Positions 1 through 10,966 of a stretch of DNA of 54,990 nt are shown here, in pieces. Source of the DNA: Pseudomonadota bacterium (GTDB lineage: Bacteria; Pseudomonadota; Gammaproteobacteria; Burkholderiales; SG8-39); assembly GCA_018241645.1 (NCBI GenBank), contig JAFEDL010000061.1, positions 1-54,990 of the forward strand. Reading direction: 5' to 3'. The first letter of the stretch is position 1; every line of letters begins with the position of its first letter. The translations under genes were made by a program, and so were the position numbers. Under the pieces are notes generated by a model. The model was given only the letters and a program-made list of their open reading frames with translations, searched no databases and had not been told where the DNA came from.

Positions 1-797
1 TCGGCCTGGGAAAAGAGGTCCATCGCGATCCAGTCGGCAGGGGTGCCCCCGTCGCATATGACCAGTATCTCGGACGGGCCGGCAATCATGTCGATCCCGA
101 CCGCACCAAACACCTGCCGCTTGGCGGTCGCCACATAGGCGTTTCCCGGCCCGACGATCTTGTCCACCTTCGGTATGCCCTGGGTTCCGTAAGCGAGCGC
201 GGCGACCGCCTGTGCGCCACCGATCGCAATTACGCGGTCAACGCCGGCAAGTGCGGCCGCGGCCAGCACGAGCGGATTGCGCTCGCCGCCAGGCGTCGGG
301 CTGACCATCACCAGTTCCCGCACGCCGGCAACCTTGGCCGGTATGGCGTTCATGAGGACTGACGACGGGTAGGCCGCCTTGCCTCCAGGCACGTACAGCC
401 CGACACGGTCCAGCGGGGTAACGCGCTGTCCAAGGCGGGTGCCGTCCGGATCGACGTACTCCCAGGATTCCGCATGCTGCCTCTCGTGAAACCGGCGCAC
501 TCTCTCTGCCGCGTCCCGCAGCGCCTGCGTCTGTTCCCCGGGAATCGAACTCAGCGCCCGTTCGAGCTCTCCCCGTCCGATTTCGAGATCGGCAAGGCTG
601 GCGGCTTCCACGCGGTCAAACCGCCTCGTGTACTCGAGCAATGCAGCGTCCCCGCGCGTGCGAATCTCGGAAATGATCGATCGCACCGTGGCTTCGACTC
701 TCTCGTCCTGCGACGCCTCGTGCCCGGTAAGGGCGGAAAGCCGCTGGTCGAAATTCGCGTCCCGGGTGTCGAGCCTGCTGATCGCCGCCGGGTTCAC
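1..797 (-). CDS. hisD: Histidinol dehydrogenase HisD, N-terminal part (cut by window edge)
   Basis: HisD catalyses the last two oxidations of histidine biosynthesis, histidinol to histidine with NAD, in the cytoplasm. The reading frame translates from a GTG at 797 and stays open to base 1, giving about 265 residues of a family that is usually about 430 long. Recognisable stretches include [27 protein letters not shown] and [12 protein letters not shown]. The zinc-binding and catalytic residues further downstream lie outside the window. The GTG start overlaps the hisG stop in a GTGA arrangement, so the two genes are probably translationally coupled. The missing C-terminus is due only to the window boundary. 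Confidence 0.95.
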   Translation of the reverse strand, partial: MNPAAISRLDTRDANFDQRLSALTGHEASQDERVEATVRSIISEIRTRGDAALLEYTRRFDRVEAASLADLEIGRGELERALSSIPGEQTQALRDAAERVRRFHERQHAESWEYVDPDGTRLGQRVTPLDRVGLYVPGGKAAYPSSVLMNAIPAKVAGVRELVMVSPTPGGERNPLVLAAAALAGVDRVIAIGGAQAVAALAYGTQGIPKVDKIVGPGNAYVATAKRQVFGAVGIDMIAGPSEILVICDGGTPADWIAMDLFSQA

Positions 798-1447
798 TGC
801 CCGCCCCCGGCCGCCCGGGCAAAGGCGTCGATCATTGGCTGCAGCGATGCCCGCCGCGTCTTCAACGCGGCCTGGTTGACGATCAGGCGGGCCGAAACCG
901 GCATGATGTCCTCCACCGCAACCAGGTCGTTGGCCTTCAGGGTGCTGCCCGAACTGACCAGGTCGACGATAGCGTCTGCCAATCCGGTAATCGGGGCCAG
1001 CTCCATCGAGCCGTACAACCGGATCAGGTCCACGTGCACGCCCTTCTGGGCGAAATGCTCCCGGGCGGTCCGCACGTATTTCGTGGCGACCCGCAGGCGC
1101 GCCCCTCGCCGAACCGCGTCTTCGTAGTCGAAGCCGTTGCGAACGGCGACGATCATGCGGCAAGTAGCGATCCCGAGGTCGAGGGGCTGGTACAGGCCGG
1201 CACCGCCGTGCTCGTGGAGCACGTCGTGGCCGGCAATGCCGAGGTCCGCAGCCCCATGCTGCACGTACGTAGGGGTATCCGATGCGCGCACGATGATCAG
1301 GCGCACATCGGACCGGTTCGTGGCGATCACGAGCTTGCGCGAGGCTTCCGGGTCTTCAAGGGGCCGCAGGCCCGCGCGGGCAAGCAGGTGCGCCGTCTCT
1401 TCGAAGATGCGCCCCTTGGACAGCGCGATTGAAATGGAATCCTTCAT
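794..1447 (-). CDS. hisG: ATP phosphoribosyltransferase HisG, short form
   Basis: HisG condenses ATP and PRPP in the first, committed step of histidine biosynthesis. The frame is open upstream to 1543, but the family N-terminus ([14 protein letters not shown]) begins at the ATG at 1447, giving 217 residues. That is the short catalytic form, which lacks the C-terminal histidine-binding domain. Short HisG proteins need the HisRS-like subunit HisZ for activity and feedback control; hisZ is not in this window. The core PRPP-loop region is visible ([15 protein letters not shown]). It is followed by hisD with a 4-base overlap and preceded by murA on the same strand after a 128-base gap. Confidence 0.95.
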   Translation of the reverse strand: MKDSISIALSKGRIFEETAHLLARAGLRPLEDPEASRKLVIATNRSDVRLIIVRASDTPTYVQHGAADLGIAGHDVLHEHGGAGLYQPLDLGIATCRMIVAVRNGFDYEDAVRRGARLRVATKYVRTAREHFAQKGVHVDLIRLYGSMELAPITGLADAIVDLVSSGSTLKANDLVAVEDIMPVSARLIVNQAALKTRRASLQPMIDAFARAAGGGQ

Positions 1448-1575
1448 ATCCCGGTCAACTCTGAAATCCCCGCACAGGCTTGATTTTTCGCACGTTTGGC
1501 GAAGCAAGAGGGGCGTAATTCTACCCCACGCGGCGTCGGGCACGATCGGACCGCCCGGGACGCCGCCCGCTGGAA
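1448..1575. other. Intergenic gap between murA and hisG
   Basis: This 128-base gap separates murA from hisG, both on the minus strand. On the minus strand it contains a possible -10 hexamer TAGAAT (positions 1523 down to 1518) without a convincing -35. Just after the murA stop there is a GC-rich interrupted inverted repeat (CGGCGTC ... GACGCCG) with no T-tract. It may hold a separate his promoter or a weak attenuating hairpin; neither is proven by the sequence. Confidence 0.35.
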
Positions 1576-3065
<1,490 letters not shown>

Positions 3066-3105
3066 CGAGGATCCATAGATAGGGAATTCACGTTCCGAAA
3101 TTCGC

Positions 3106-3861
3106 TCAGTGCCTGAGTTTATACCCGGTACGCAGCATGGCCAGCGTTATCAGGGACAGGACGCCGAAGCTCACACCGACTACCGTCAGGCTGGTCGCCG
3201 GCGCCACGTCCGAGGCACCGAAGAAGCCATAGCGAAAGCCGTCGATCATGTAGAAGAACGGGTTGAGGTGGGACAGGGACTGCCAGAACGGCGGCAGGGA
3301 GTGTATCGAATAGAACACTCCTGACAGGAACGTGAGCGGCATGATTACGAAATTCTGGAACGCGGCCAGCTGGTCGAACTTGTCGGCCCAGATCCCGGCA
3401 ATCAGCCCCATGGCCCCGAGTATTGCGCTCCCGAGGAGCGCGAATGCCAGGACCCACACAGGCGCCCTCACGGGGAGGTCCACGAACCAGACTGTGACCG
3501 CAAGCACGCCCGCGCCGACGACCAGTCCGCGGGCAACAGCCGCAAGAACGTAGGCGCTGAAGAATTCGAGGTACGAAATCGGCGGCAGCAGCATGAACAC
3601 GACATTGCCGGTCACCTTCGACTGGATCAGGCTGGACGAGCTGTTGGCAAACGCGTTCTGGAGGACGCTCATCATGACGAGGCCGGGCACCAGAAACGCG
3701 CTGTACCCGACGTTCTCGTATACCGTCACGCGGCCCTCAAGCGCATGCGCGAATATCAGCAGGTACATGAGGGAGGTAAGTATCGGCGCCGCCACGGTCT
3801 GGAAGGCGACCTTCCAGAACCGCAGCAGTTCCTTGTAGAACAGGGTCAGGAAGCTGGTCAT
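3106..3861 (-). CDS. ABC-2 type transporter permease (YadH-like)
   Basis: A 251-residue inner-membrane permease of the ABC-2 exporter family, with about six hydrophobic segments and the typical LTFLSGVFYSIHSLPPFWQ region before the last helix pair, followed by LNPFFYMIDGFRYGFFG. It probably pairs with the ATPase directly upstream, whose stop overlaps its start by four bases (ATGA). YadG/YadH-type pairs are widespread in proteobacteria and their substrate is not established. Placement between mlaB and ibaG suggests co-expression with envelope-maintenance genes, but the cargo cannot be read from sequence. Confidence 0.9.
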   Translation of the reverse strand: MTSFLTLFYKELLRFWKVAFQTVAAPILTSLMYLLIFAHALEGRVTVYENVGYSAFLVPGLVMMSVLQNAFANSSSSLIQSKVTGNVVFMLLPPISYLEFFSAYVLAAVARGLVVGAGVLAVTVWFVDLPVRAPVWVLAFALLGSAILGAMGLIAGIWADKFDQLAAFQNFVIMPLTFLSGVFYSIHSLPPFWQSLSHLNPFFYMIDGFRYGFFGASDVAPATSLTVVGVSFGVLSLITLAMLRTGYKLRH

Positions 3862-4802
3862 TCGCTTCGGTTCATGATGCGCATGAACACTTCCTCGAGA
3901 TCGGGCGGCTGGACCTCGAATTCAATGATCGCGATCCCGCCTTCCCGCAAGCGCGCAAGCACGCCCTCCAGTTCGGCAAAATCCGCCAGCTTCAGGGTAT
4001 ACAGGTCGCCGTCCCTGGATACGATTTCGCGGAAGAAATCGACGGGCAGTTCCTGCCGGTCCAGCCGGAGCTTGAGATACAGGCCTGAAAAATTCTCGAG
4101 CAGGTTCTTCGTGGAGTCGAGCGCCACGACCCGGCCGGCCTTCAGCATGGCAATGCGGCTGCACAGCAGCTCCGCCTCTTCGAGGTAGTGCGTGGTCAGC
4201 ACTATGGTGTGGCCTTCCCGGTTGAGGCTGCGCACGAATTTCCACAGGCTCTGGCGCAATTCCACGTCCACGCCAGCGGTCGGTTCGTCCAGGACGATTA
4301 CCGGCGGCTTGTGGACCAGCGCCTGTGCGACCAGCACCCGGCGCTTCATCCCTCCGGACAGGGATCGCATGTTCGCATCGGCCTTCGTCGTCAGGTCGAG
4401 GTTGTGCATGATCTCGTCTATCCAACCGGCGTTCTTGCGGATGCCGAAATATCCGGACTGGAGCTCGAGCGCCTCGCGCACCGTGAAGAACGGATCGAAC
4501 ACGAGTTCCTGGGGGACTACGCCGAGCATCCGGCGGGCCCGGCGGTATTCACCAACCACATCGGCGCCCATGACCTCGACCGACCCCGAGTCCGCGCGGG
4601 CAAGGCCCGCGACCACGCTGATCAACGTGGTCTTGCCTGCGCCGTTGGGCCCGAGCAGGCCGAATATCTCCCCCGGCTCGATGGCAAGGCTGACGCCATC
4701 CAGCGCCTGGAGGGCGCCATAGCGCTTGCGTACGTCCCGGATTCGAATGGCGGATGGCATGACTGCCGGAGGAACGGCGCGACGCGCAATGCGCAGCGCC
4801 AT
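3858..4802 (-). CDS. ABC transporter ATPase (YadG-like)
   Basis: Cytoplasmic nucleotide-binding subunit for the adjacent ABC-2 permease. It shows Walker A ([14 protein letters not shown]), the Q-loop (VPQELVFDP), signature LSGGMKRR, Walker B VIVLDEPTAGVDVE and the H-loop TTHYLEEAE. The C-terminal tail after residue about 230 carries the extra domain common to ABC-2 exporter ATPases. The open frame starts at the ATG at 4802, 12 bases after mlaB; a second ATG at 4760 fits the family N-terminus slightly better, and neither has a clear ribosome site. It is transcribed with the mla genes. Confidence 0.92.
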   Translation of the reverse strand: MALRIARRAVPPAVMPSAIRIRDVRKRYGALQALDGVSLAIEPGEIFGLLGPNGAGKTTLISVVAGLARADSGSVEVMGADVVGEYRRARRMLGVVPQELVFDPFFTVREALELQSGYFGIRKNAGWIDEIMHNLDLTTKADANMRSLSGGMKRRVLVAQALVHKPPVIVLDEPTAGVDVELRQSLWKFVRSLNREGHTIVLTTHYLEEAELLCSRIAMLKAGRVVALDSTKNLLENFSGLYLKLRLDRQELPVDFFREIVSRDGDLYTLKLADFAELEGVLARLREGGIAIIEFEVQPPDLEEVFMRIMNRSE

Positions 4803-4814
4803 TGAGTATTCTGG

Positions 4815-5105
4815 TTAGTGGCCGGTGGTCAACGGCAAGAGCTCTTCCACGCCATAGAGTTGGGCCAGGGTCTGGAGCCCTGCAGGAAGATTTGCGACCG
4901 TCAGCGCGCGGTTCGCCAGGCGCCCTTCCCGTACCCAGGCAAACGTTGCGGCCAGGAGCGACGAGTCAAGCTCGGACACTTCCGCCATGTCGATTGTCGA
5001 CACGCCCGCCCTCACCTCGGTCAGCCCCTCTTCGAGAACGGCGGTGACATTCTTCAGGGTGACCGGCCCGACGATCATCATCCGGTCGCCTTCGCGCCGG
5101 ATCAC
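4815..5105 (-). CDS. mlaB: MlaB, STAS-domain subunit of the MlaFEDB lipid transporter
   Basis: A 96-residue single STAS domain. In the Mla system MlaB binds MlaF and stabilises the inner-membrane MlaFEDB complex that trafficks phospholipids between inner and outer membrane. The stretch IDMAEVSELDSSLLAATFAW is the conserved STAS helix-loop with its serine pair. The ATG overlaps the mlaC stop by four bases. STAS proteins are short and divergent, so the assignment rests on both the motif and the operon position. Confidence 0.9.
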   Translation of the reverse strand: MIRREGDRMMIVGPVTLKNVTAVLEEGLTEVRAGVSTIDMAEVSELDSSLLAATFAWVREGRLANRALTVANLPAGLQTLAQLYGVEELLPLTTGH

Positions 5106-5743
5106 TTCTTTTCAGCCTTTACCACTACCGGCCCCTTGTTCTTGGCCGCCAGCCCCTTGATAAGCCCGTCGATGCCCGAGGTACGGATCTCATTTGCGAA
5201 TTCCGTGCGGTAGTTGACCACCAGGCTCACCCCGGCGACCCGGACATCGTAGGCTTTCCACCCGGAAGGGGTCTTTTCCATGTCGTATTCGAGCATGACC
5301 GGCTCGCGTCCGCTCTGCGCGATCCGGACCTGGACCGTGACATCGGTATCGGTCGGCTTTGCCCGGAGGGGACGGAAGTCGAATTTCTGGTCGCGGTAGG
5401 TGGTCAACGCGCTCGAATAGGTGCGGACGAGCAGCGTCTTGAATTCCTCGGTCAGCTGCTTCTTCTGCTCGGCGGTGGATTTATCCCAGTTGGTGGCGAC
5501 CGCCAACCGGGTCATCGCGGTGAAGTTGAAGTGCGGCAAGACCTTGGCCTCGACGAGGTCCACGATCTTCTTCTGGTTGCCGGACTGGATATCCTTGTCC
5601 TTGCTGACGATGTCGATCACTTCAAGCGTAACGTTCTTCACCAGGACGTCCGGCGGCACGTCCTGCGCAATTGCGGCAAGCGCTACGAATAGCCCCGCAA
5701 TTGCCGAACCGAGCGCGAGGATGCCCTTACTTGCCTTCAACAT
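5102..5743 (-). CDS. mlaC: MlaC, periplasmic phospholipid-binding shuttle
   Basis: MlaC carries phospholipids across the periplasm between the outer-membrane MlaA complex and the inner-membrane MlaFEDB complex. I start it at the ATG at 5743, which has GGAGAG upstream; the open frame continues much further but that part is out of frame with mlaA and is spurious. The 213-residue product begins with a signal peptide (hydrophobic core ILALGSAIAGLFVALAAIA, likely cleavage before QDVPP) and has family features such as VLPHFNFTAMTRLAVATNW and YDVRVAGVSLVVNYR. Its start lies 17 bases inside the 3' end of mlaA. Confidence 0.94.
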   Translation of the reverse strand: MLKASKGILALGSAIAGLFVALAAIAQDVPPDVLVKNVTLEVIDIVSKDKDIQSGNQKKIVDLVEAKVLPHFNFTAMTRLAVATNWDKSTAEQKKQLTEEFKTLLVRTYSSALTTYRDQKFDFRPLRAKPTDTDVTVQVRIAQSGREPVMLEYDMEKTPSGWKAYDVRVAGVSLVVNYRTEFANEIRTSGIDGLIKGLAAKNKGPVVVKAEKK

Positions 5744-6554
5744 TCTGCAACTCTCCTTGGGCCGATGCGGACAGCACCGTTTCACGATTCCCCGGGACCT
5801 CAGCCGCGCCGGTCGGCCCGGGATTGGCCGCGCGCGGGAATTCACGCGGCGGACTTCCGTCGAAAATGAGGCTGCGGCGTCGCTGCAGATACGAGTCTCT
5901 CGTGAAGACATATTTGTCCAGGGCGGCCTCTTCAAGGATGCGGCTCGCGTCCAGGAGGTCGGCCCTCTTGCTGACGACGCGGGTAAGGTACATGGCGTTG
6001 CGTGCGACGATCGGTTCGTGATTGCGTACCGGATCAACCCGGATGTCGAACACCTCGCCAACCGAATCCCGAACGGTGCTGGAGCCAAGCAGCGGCCAGA
6101 CGATGTATGGGCCGTCACTGACGCCCCACCGGCCAAAAGTCTGTCCGAAGTCCTCGTTGTGCTTTTCAAGGCCCATTTCGGACGCCCAGTCGAGCACCCC
6201 GAGGCCGCCGATCGTCGTGTTCAGGGCAAACCGCATGCCGTCATTCGCGGCGTCGATCACCTTGCCTTGCAGCAGGTTGTTGACGCCGATGAAGATGTCC
6301 GCAAGGTTGGAGAAGAAATTGCGCACCCCGGTCTGCACCAGCTCCGGAAGCGCTTCCTTGTAGGCCTTGGAAACCGGCTTCACGACCGCTTCGTCAACCG
6401 CCTGGTTGAATCCGTACATGGTCCGGTTGAAACCCTCGAACGGGTCGCGGGAATCCCCATTGGTCGTCGCGCAGCCGGCAGAAAGCGCCATGCCTGCGGC
6501 AGCCAACAAAATCCCGCATTGCCTGCGGACGGACCTGGAATTCAACTGGTTCAC
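5727..6554 (-). CDS. mlaA: MlaA (VacJ), outer-membrane lipoprotein
   Basis: MlaA is the outer-membrane component that removes mislocalised phospholipids from the outer leaflet. The 275-residue precursor has a lipoprotein signal with lipobox LSAGC (lipidated Cys28). The VacJ core follows: DPFEGFNRTMYGFNQAVD, NFFSNLADIFIGVNNLLQGK and FGRWGVSDGPYIVWPLLG. In E. coli mlaA is unlinked; here it sits between mlaD and mlaC, an arrangement familiar from betaproteobacteria. The C-terminal 40 residues are polar and probably disordered. Its ATG overlaps the mlaD stop by four bases. Confidence 0.95.
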   Translation of the reverse strand: MNQLNSRSVRRQCGILLAAAGMALSAGCATTNGDSRDPFEGFNRTMYGFNQAVDEAVVKPVSKAYKEALPELVQTGVRNFFSNLADIFIGVNNLLQGKVIDAANDGMRFALNTTIGGLGVLDWASEMGLEKHNEDFGQTFGRWGVSDGPYIVWPLLGSSTVRDSVGEVFDIRVDPVRNHEPIVARNAMYLTRVVSKRADLLDASRILEEAALDKYVFTRDSYLQRRRSLIFDGSPPREFPRAANPGPTGAAEVPGNRETVLSASAQGELQNVEGK

Positions 6555-7033
6555 TTGGTTTCCTTGCTGTCTTTGCCGCCTTCCTGCGCCTTGCTGAACA
6601 TGAACTGGCTGATGAGGTTTTCGAGCACCACAGCCGACTGCGTGAGCTTCACCCTGTCCCCGCCCTTCAGCATCGTGGCATCCCCGCCTGCCTCCAGCCC
6701 CACATACTGCTCCCCGAGAAGACCCGAAGTCAGGATCTTTGCCGAGGTGTCCCGCGGAAACTTGAACCGGTCCTCAATGGACATCGTGACGACCGCCTCG
6801 TAACTTTCGTTGTCGAAACGGACCTCCGCCACCCTGCCGACGACGACCCCGGCGCTCTTGATCGGGGCGCGGACCTTCAGGCCGCCAATGTTAGCAAACT
6901 TGGCCTGTACCAGATACACCTCGGAAGTCGAAAAAGACGCGAGGTTCCCAACCTTCAGGGCGAGAAACAGGAGCGCCCCCAAACCCATGGCGACGAGTAC
7001 GCCGACCCACAGGTCGATCGCGGTGCGGTTCAT
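6551..7033 (-). CDS. mlaD: MlaD, MCE-domain periplasmic subunit
   Basis: MlaD is anchored in the inner membrane by one N-terminal helix (WVGVLVAMGLGALLFLALKV) and forms a hexameric periplasmic MCE ring through which phospholipids pass to MlaC. The 160-residue length is normal. The MCE core is visible: LVQAKFANIGGLKVRAPIKS and ILTSGLLGEQYVGLEAGGD. It overlaps mlaE by one base (TAATG) and mlaA by four, consistent with a tightly coupled operon. Confidence 0.95.
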   Translation of the reverse strand: MNRTAIDLWVGVLVAMGLGALLFLALKVGNLASFSTSEVYLVQAKFANIGGLKVRAPIKSAGVVVGRVAEVRFDNESYEAVVTMSIEDRFKFPRDTSAKILTSGLLGEQYVGLEAGGDATMLKGGDRVKLTQSAVVLENLISQFMFSKAQEGGKDSKETK

Positions 7034-7830
7034 TATCCGTTTCCTCCAGTAAACATGAGCGCAGTAAGGACAAAATCCAGCGCCAGGATTGCCAACGATG
7101 ACGTGACCACCGTACGCGTCGTCGCCCGCGAGACGCCCTCGGCGGTCGGCGGGGCGTCATACCCCTCGAAAACAGCGATCCAGGTCACGACAACACCGAA
7201 AACAACGCTCTTGATCACGCCATTCAGGATGTCTTCGCGCACATCGACGGCGGCCTGCATCTGCGACCAGAATGCCCCCTGGTCGACCCCGATGAGCTGC
7301 ACTCCCACGAGGTAGCCGCCAAAGATTCCCATGGCCGAAAAGAGGGCGGCCAGCAGCGGCATGGAAATCACACCTGCCCAGAATCGCGGGGCCACCACCC
7401 GCGCGATCGGGTCCACCGCCATCATTTCCATGGCGGATATCTGCTCGGTCGCCTTCATCAGCCCGATCTCGGCGGTAATCGCGCTGCCTGCCCGGCTGGC
7501 GAACAGGAGTCCGGCCACCACGGGTCCGAGTTCGCGCACGAGAGTAAGGGACACCAGCACCCCCAAGGCCGACGACGACCCGTACCTCTGGAGGGTATCG
7601 TAGCCTTGCAGCCCGAGGACCATCCCGACGAACAATCCCGACACCAGGATGATGATCAGGGACAAGACGCCGGTGAAGTAGATCTCCCTGACCGTCAGGC
7701 TGAAGCGCCGGAGCGCGGTACCCGAATGCAGGATCATGTAGACGAAGAAGCGGCACGCAAACCCAAGCCTCCAGAGCTTGTCGGTGACCGTGCGGCCAAG
7801 CGCCTGCAGCAGTGGGCCCAGATTTCGCAT
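7033..7830 (-). CDS. mlaE: MlaE, inner-membrane permease of the lipid transporter
   Basis: MlaE (YrbE family) is the membrane subunit of MlaFEDB. The 265-residue protein has about five membrane segments and the family stretches [38 protein letters not shown] and [17 protein letters not shown]. The ELGP...AGRAGSAI-type loop is the coupling region to MlaF. It lies immediately after mlaF, sharing one base with its stop, and before mlaD. Confidence 0.96.
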   Translation of the reverse strand: MRNLGPLLQALGRTVTDKLWRLGFACRFFVYMILHSGTALRRFSLTVREIYFTGVLSLIIILVSGLFVGMVLGLQGYDTLQRYGSSSALGVLVSLTLVRELGPVVAGLLFASRAGSAITAEIGLMKATEQISAMEMMAVDPIARVVAPRFWAGVISMPLLAALFSAMGIFGGYLVGVQLIGVDQGAFWSQMQAAVDVREDILNGVIKSVVFGVVVTWIAVFEGYDAPPTAEGVSRATTRTVVTSSLAILALDFVLTALMFTGGNG

Positions 7831-8696
7831 CAGGCGGCTGCGCTCCCGTCGAGCTCCGTCAGGTATTCCCGCGCCGGATAGTGGAAAGCCACGGGACCGT
7901 CCGGCTCGCCGTGCACGAACTGGCGCACGAAAGGCTGCCCGGAGCGGCGAACTTCCTCCGCGGTCCCTTCGGCCACAATGAGCCCTTCAGAAACAAAATA
8001 CACGTAGTCCACTATGTGCAGCGACTCCTGAACGTCGTGGGTGACGATGATCGAGGTTGCCCCGAGTGAATCGTTTAACTTCCGGATGAGCCGGGCAATG
8101 ACCCCAAGGGATATGGGGTCGAGTCCCGCGAACGGTTCGTCGTACATCATGAGTGTCGGGTCGAGAGCCACCGCCCGCGCCAGGGCCACCCGCCTTGCCA
8201 TGCCCCCGGACAACTCGGACGGCATCAGCTCCGCCGCACCGCGCAGGCCGACCGCATCCAGCTTCATCAGGACCAGGTCGCGGATCAGGCTTTCCGGCAA
8301 GTCGGTATGTTCGCGCATCTGAAACGCGACATTGTCGAATACCGACATGTCGGTGAACAAGGCGCCGAACTGGAACAGCATCCCCATCCGCCTGCGCTGG
8401 GCATACAGGGCGGCCTGGTCGAGCGAGTCCATGGCCTGTCCGAGCACCCGCACGGTTCCGCTCGTCCGCCGGAGCGCGCCGCCAATGATCCGCAGCAGGG
8501 TGGTCTTCCCGCAGCCCGAGCCCCCCATGATCGCCACGACCTGCCCGCGCCGGACCCGCAGGTTAATGCCCTGCAGCACCAAGCGGGAATCGTATGCAAA
8601 TGTCAGATCCTGGATCGCGACGATGTCGGGTTCTGCCAAAGGGGTGTCCGGGGAAGGGCAAAGGCGCGATTTTACTCGACCCCGGAGCTCTCGCAT
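7830..8696 (-). CDS. mlaF: MlaF, ATPase of the MlaFEDB lipid transporter
   Basis: Cytoplasmic ABC ATPase driving phospholipid trafficking. Walker [13 protein letters not shown]-loop LFQFGALF, signature [14 protein letters not shown], Walker [13 protein letters not shown] and H-loop VTHDVQES are intact. The C-terminal tail after about residue 250 is longer than a bare ATPase domain, as in MlaF. The start is uncertain: the first ATG is 8696, but a -10-like TAAAAT lies inside that extension (8674 to 8669 on the minus strand) and a TTG at 8639 would place the N-terminus ([13 protein letters not shown]) at the family position. It is the first gene of the minus-strand operon and is divergent from the pilus locus. 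Confidence 0.95.
   Translation of the reverse strand: MRELRGRVKSRLCPSPDTPLAEPDIVAIQDLTFAYDSRLVLQGINLRVRRGQVVAIMGGSGCGKTTLLRIIGGALRRTSGTVRVLGQAMDSLDQAALYAQRRRMGMLFQFGALFTDMSVFDNVAFQMREHTDLPESLIRDLVLMKLDAVGLRGAAELMPSELSGGMARRVALARAVALDPTLMMYDEPFAGLDPISLGVIARLIRKLNDSLGATSIIVTHDVQESLHIVDYVYFVSEGLIVAEGTAEEVRRSGQPFVRQFVHGEPDGPVAFHYPAREYLTELDGSAAA
8669..8674 (-). promoter_or_regulatory. Possible -10 element of the mla operon promoter
   Basis: On the minus strand this reads TAAAAT, five of six matches to the sigma-70 -10 hexamer, about 30 bases before an in-frame TTG at 8639. No good -35 is present. If used, mlaF would start at TTG 8639 instead of ATG 8696. Confidence 0.3.
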
Positions 8697-8763
8697 AACC
8701 CATCTGCGCGGCGGCGCGGCGGCCGGCGCTGCACCGGGAGAAGCTTTCCCCTATATTAACGGC

Positions 8764-9522
8764 ATGCTACAGACCCCCGATCCGCAGGGCGCAGCCGTTC
8801 GAACGTCCGGGCTTACGAAACGCTACGGGCGACTTGCGGCACTTTCGGGTATCGACCTGGAGGTCGCGTCGGGTTCCGCGTTCGGCCTGGTAGGGGCAAA
8901 CGGCGCGGGCAAGACAACCCTGATCAAGTGCATGCTCGATTTCTGTTCGGTCGACGGGGGAAGCATCCGGATTTTCGGCACATCGCATACCTCCCCCGGC
9001 GCGAGGTCCAGGCTGGCGTTTGTGCCCGAGCGCTTCGTGCCGCCGCACTACCTCACCTGCCGCGAATTCATCGAACTGAACACGTCGCTCGCCGGATGCA
9101 GTATCGAGCCTGGTCGCGTCGGACTGCTGTTCGACGAGCTGGCGCTCGACCGTGCGGCTCTTGACCGCCCGGTGCGCCAGCTGTCCAAGGGCATGACGCA
9201 GAAACTGGGCCTTGCGGGCTGCTTTCTGGTGGATCGCGACATGTACGTGCTGGACGAGCCGATGAGCGGCCTCGATCCGATCAGCCGCGTCGCCGTCAAG
9301 TCCGTGCTCGCCAGGCTCACCGGCGAGGGTCGGACACTGTTCTTCACCTCCCATGTCCTGACGGACGTGGAGGAGCTTTGCTCATCGATCGCCGTACTGG
9401 ACCGCGGGGCGATCCGGTTCCAGGGCCCGCCCGCAGGTCTGTGCGAGCGATATGGCGAAGCGCACCTTGAAAGCGCGTTCATACGATGCATTCACGGCCA
9501 TGAATCCGCAAACGTCACCTGA
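8764..9522 (+). CDS. ABC transporter ATPase at the left end of the pilus locus
   Basis: A 252-residue ABC-2-exporter-type ATPase with Walker A GANGAGKTTLIKC, signature LSKGMTQKLGLAG (an SKG variant of SGG), Walker B MYVLDEPMSGLDP and H-loop FTSHVLTDVEE. I start it at the ATG at 8764; the longer open frame runs antisense into mlaF. No permease is adjacent. The only unpaired ABC-2 permease in the window is at 27445, at the other end of the pilus locus, so I infer they form one transporter. That would resemble PilH/PilI of Myxococcus. The 3' end overlaps the response regulator gene by 23 bases. A TATATT at 8752-8757 ends only seven bases before the ATG and no ribosome site is evident, so a leaderless or very short-leader mRNA is possible. 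Confidence 0.88.
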   Translation: MLQTPDPQGAAVRTSGLTKRYGRLAALSGIDLEVASGSAFGLVGANGAGKTTLIKCMLDFCSVDGGSIRIFGTSHTSPGARSRLAFVPERFVPPHYLTCREFIELNTSLAGCSIEPGRVGLLFDELALDRAALDRPVRQLSKGMTQKLGLAGCFLVDRDMYVLDEPMSGLDPISRVAVKSVLARLTGEGRTLFFTSHVLTDVEELCSSIAVLDRGAIRFQGPPAGLCERYGEAHLESAFIRCIHGHESANVT

Positions 9523-10939
9523 CAAGAAGCCGGTACTGCTGATCGTTGACGACGATCCGTTGATAACCGACACGCTAGCGTTCGCGCTCGGGACCGACTA
9601 CGAAATCCACGCCTGCGAGTCTCGCCGCCATGCCATCGACCTCATGCGCCAGCTTCCTGAAGCCCCGCAGCTCGCCTTGGTCGACCTGGGCCTGCCCCCG
9701 CGCCCCCACACGCCCGAGGAAGGATTCGCGCTGATCGCAGACCTCCTCGCGCACTCTCCCAGCATGAAGATCTTCGTGCTCTCGGGACAGAATGACGCAG
9801 TCAATGCGCGGCATGCCCGCACCCTGGGGGCCGCGGAATTCATCGCCAAGCCCTGCGATCCGGAGACGCTCAAGCGTGCCTTGAGCAAGGCGCTGGCGTT
9901 TCGCGCAGCCGAGCTCCTGGATGCGGTTCCCGCGGCGGAGGGCATGGTCGGGTCGAGCCCGGCAATTGCACGCCTGAAGAACCAGGTCTCCCAGTATGCG
10001 GACTCGCCCTTTCCCGTCCTGATCGAAGGCGAATCCGGAAGCGGCAAGGAGCTCGTCGCACTTGGCCTTCATCGCCAGTCGTCCAGGGCGCCGCGTCCGT
10101 ACTTCGCCCTGAATTGCGCCGCGATCGCGCCGACGCTCGTGGAGCCGACCTTGTTCGGCTACGCGAAGGGCGCATTTACCGGGGCGACGGCGAACAAGGC
10201 CGGATATTTCGAGGACGCCCAGGATGGCACCCTCTTCCTCGACGAGATTGGCGAGCTGCCGCTGGAGTTGCAGGCGAAATTGCTGCGGGTGCTTGAAAAT
10301 GGCGAATATCAGCGCGTGGGCGAGACCCAGCTCCGCCACTCGCGCGCCCGGGTCATCACTGCGACCAACCGGGACTTGCGTCAGGAGGTGCGAAAAGGCA
10401 CGTTCCGGGCCGACTTGTATCATCGCCTTTCGGTATTCACGCTCGCCGTTCCGCCGCTCCGTGACATGGGGTACGACAAGCGGCTCCTCCTCGACCACTT
10501 CAGGGCCTTCTACGCCGAGCAGGCCGGCGTGCAACCGTTTGACCTCGACGAGAAAGCCATGGCGCGCTGGCTTGGCTATGCGTTTCCGGGGAACGTCCGC
10601 GAATTGCGCAACATCGTGATCCGGCTGACCACGAAGCACGCGGGCCAGCGGCTTTCGGTTGCAGAGCTCGAGCCGGAATTGGACCTGAGCCAGGATGACG
10701 GGGGCGTGCCCTCGGTGCAGTACGGGCTGGCCCTGGAGGGCCAGAGCGTAGTCGAGCAGGCAATACGCCACCTCGAGCGAGACAAGCAGTTCAATCTGGA
10801 CGACATGCTGCGCGCTTGGGAAAAAGGCTACATAGAAGCGGCGTTGCGTCTGGCCAAAGGCAACGTCAGCCAGGCGGCAAAGATCCTGGGCGTCAACCGG
10901 ACCACGCTCTACAGCCGCATGGGGGCAGATGACAAATGA
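9500..10939 (+). CDS. Sigma-54-dependent response regulator, PrsR-like
   Basis: A 479-residue NtrC-family activator. An N-terminal receiver domain (residues about 10-130) has acidic pocket DDD at 17-19, phospho-acceptor Asp62 in ALVDLGLP and Lys117. The AAA+ domain has Walker A GESGSGKE (177-184) and an intact sigma-54 contact loop GAFTGA (224-229). The C-terminus is a Fis-type helix-turn-helix ([20 protein letters not shown]). The architecture and the DLGLPP receiver signature resemble PrsR, the regulator of PEP-CTERM/exosortase systems, but no exosortase or PEP-CTERM gene is present here. The likely partner kinase is at 25574-27322. The best candidate target is the sigma-54 promoter at 29030. 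Confidence 0.93.
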   Translation: MNPQTSPDKKPVLLIVDDDPLITDTLAFALGTDYEIHACESRRHAIDLMRQLPEAPQLALVDLGLPPRPHTPEEGFALIADLLAHSPSMKIFVLSGQNDAVNARHARTLGAAEFIAKPCDPETLKRALSKALAFRAAELLDAVPAAEGMVGSSPAIARLKNQVSQYADSPFPVLIEGESGSGKELVALGLHRQSSRAPRPYFALNCAAIAPTLVEPTLFGYAKGAFTGATANKAGYFEDAQDGTLFLDEIGELPLELQAKLLRVLENGEYQRVGETQLRHSRARVITATNRDLRQEVRKGTFRADLYHRLSVFTLAVPPLRDMGYDKRLLLDHFRAFYAEQAGVQPFDLDEKAMARWLGYAFPGNVRELRNIVIRLTTKHAGQRLSVAELEPELDLSQDDGGVPSVQYGLALEGQSVVEQAIRHLERDKQFNLDDMLRAWEKGYIEAALRLAKGNVSQAAKILGVNRTTLYSRMGADDK

Positions 10940-10966
10940 GGCGCACGCAATGAACGGCGGCAGATC

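Noticed and set aside
9500-10939. Evidence for a PEP-CTERM/exosortase system
   Set aside because: The regulator and kinase resemble PrsR and PrsK, but no exosortase, PEP-CTERM protein or exopolysaccharide gene appears in the window, and the secretory genes are of pilus type.
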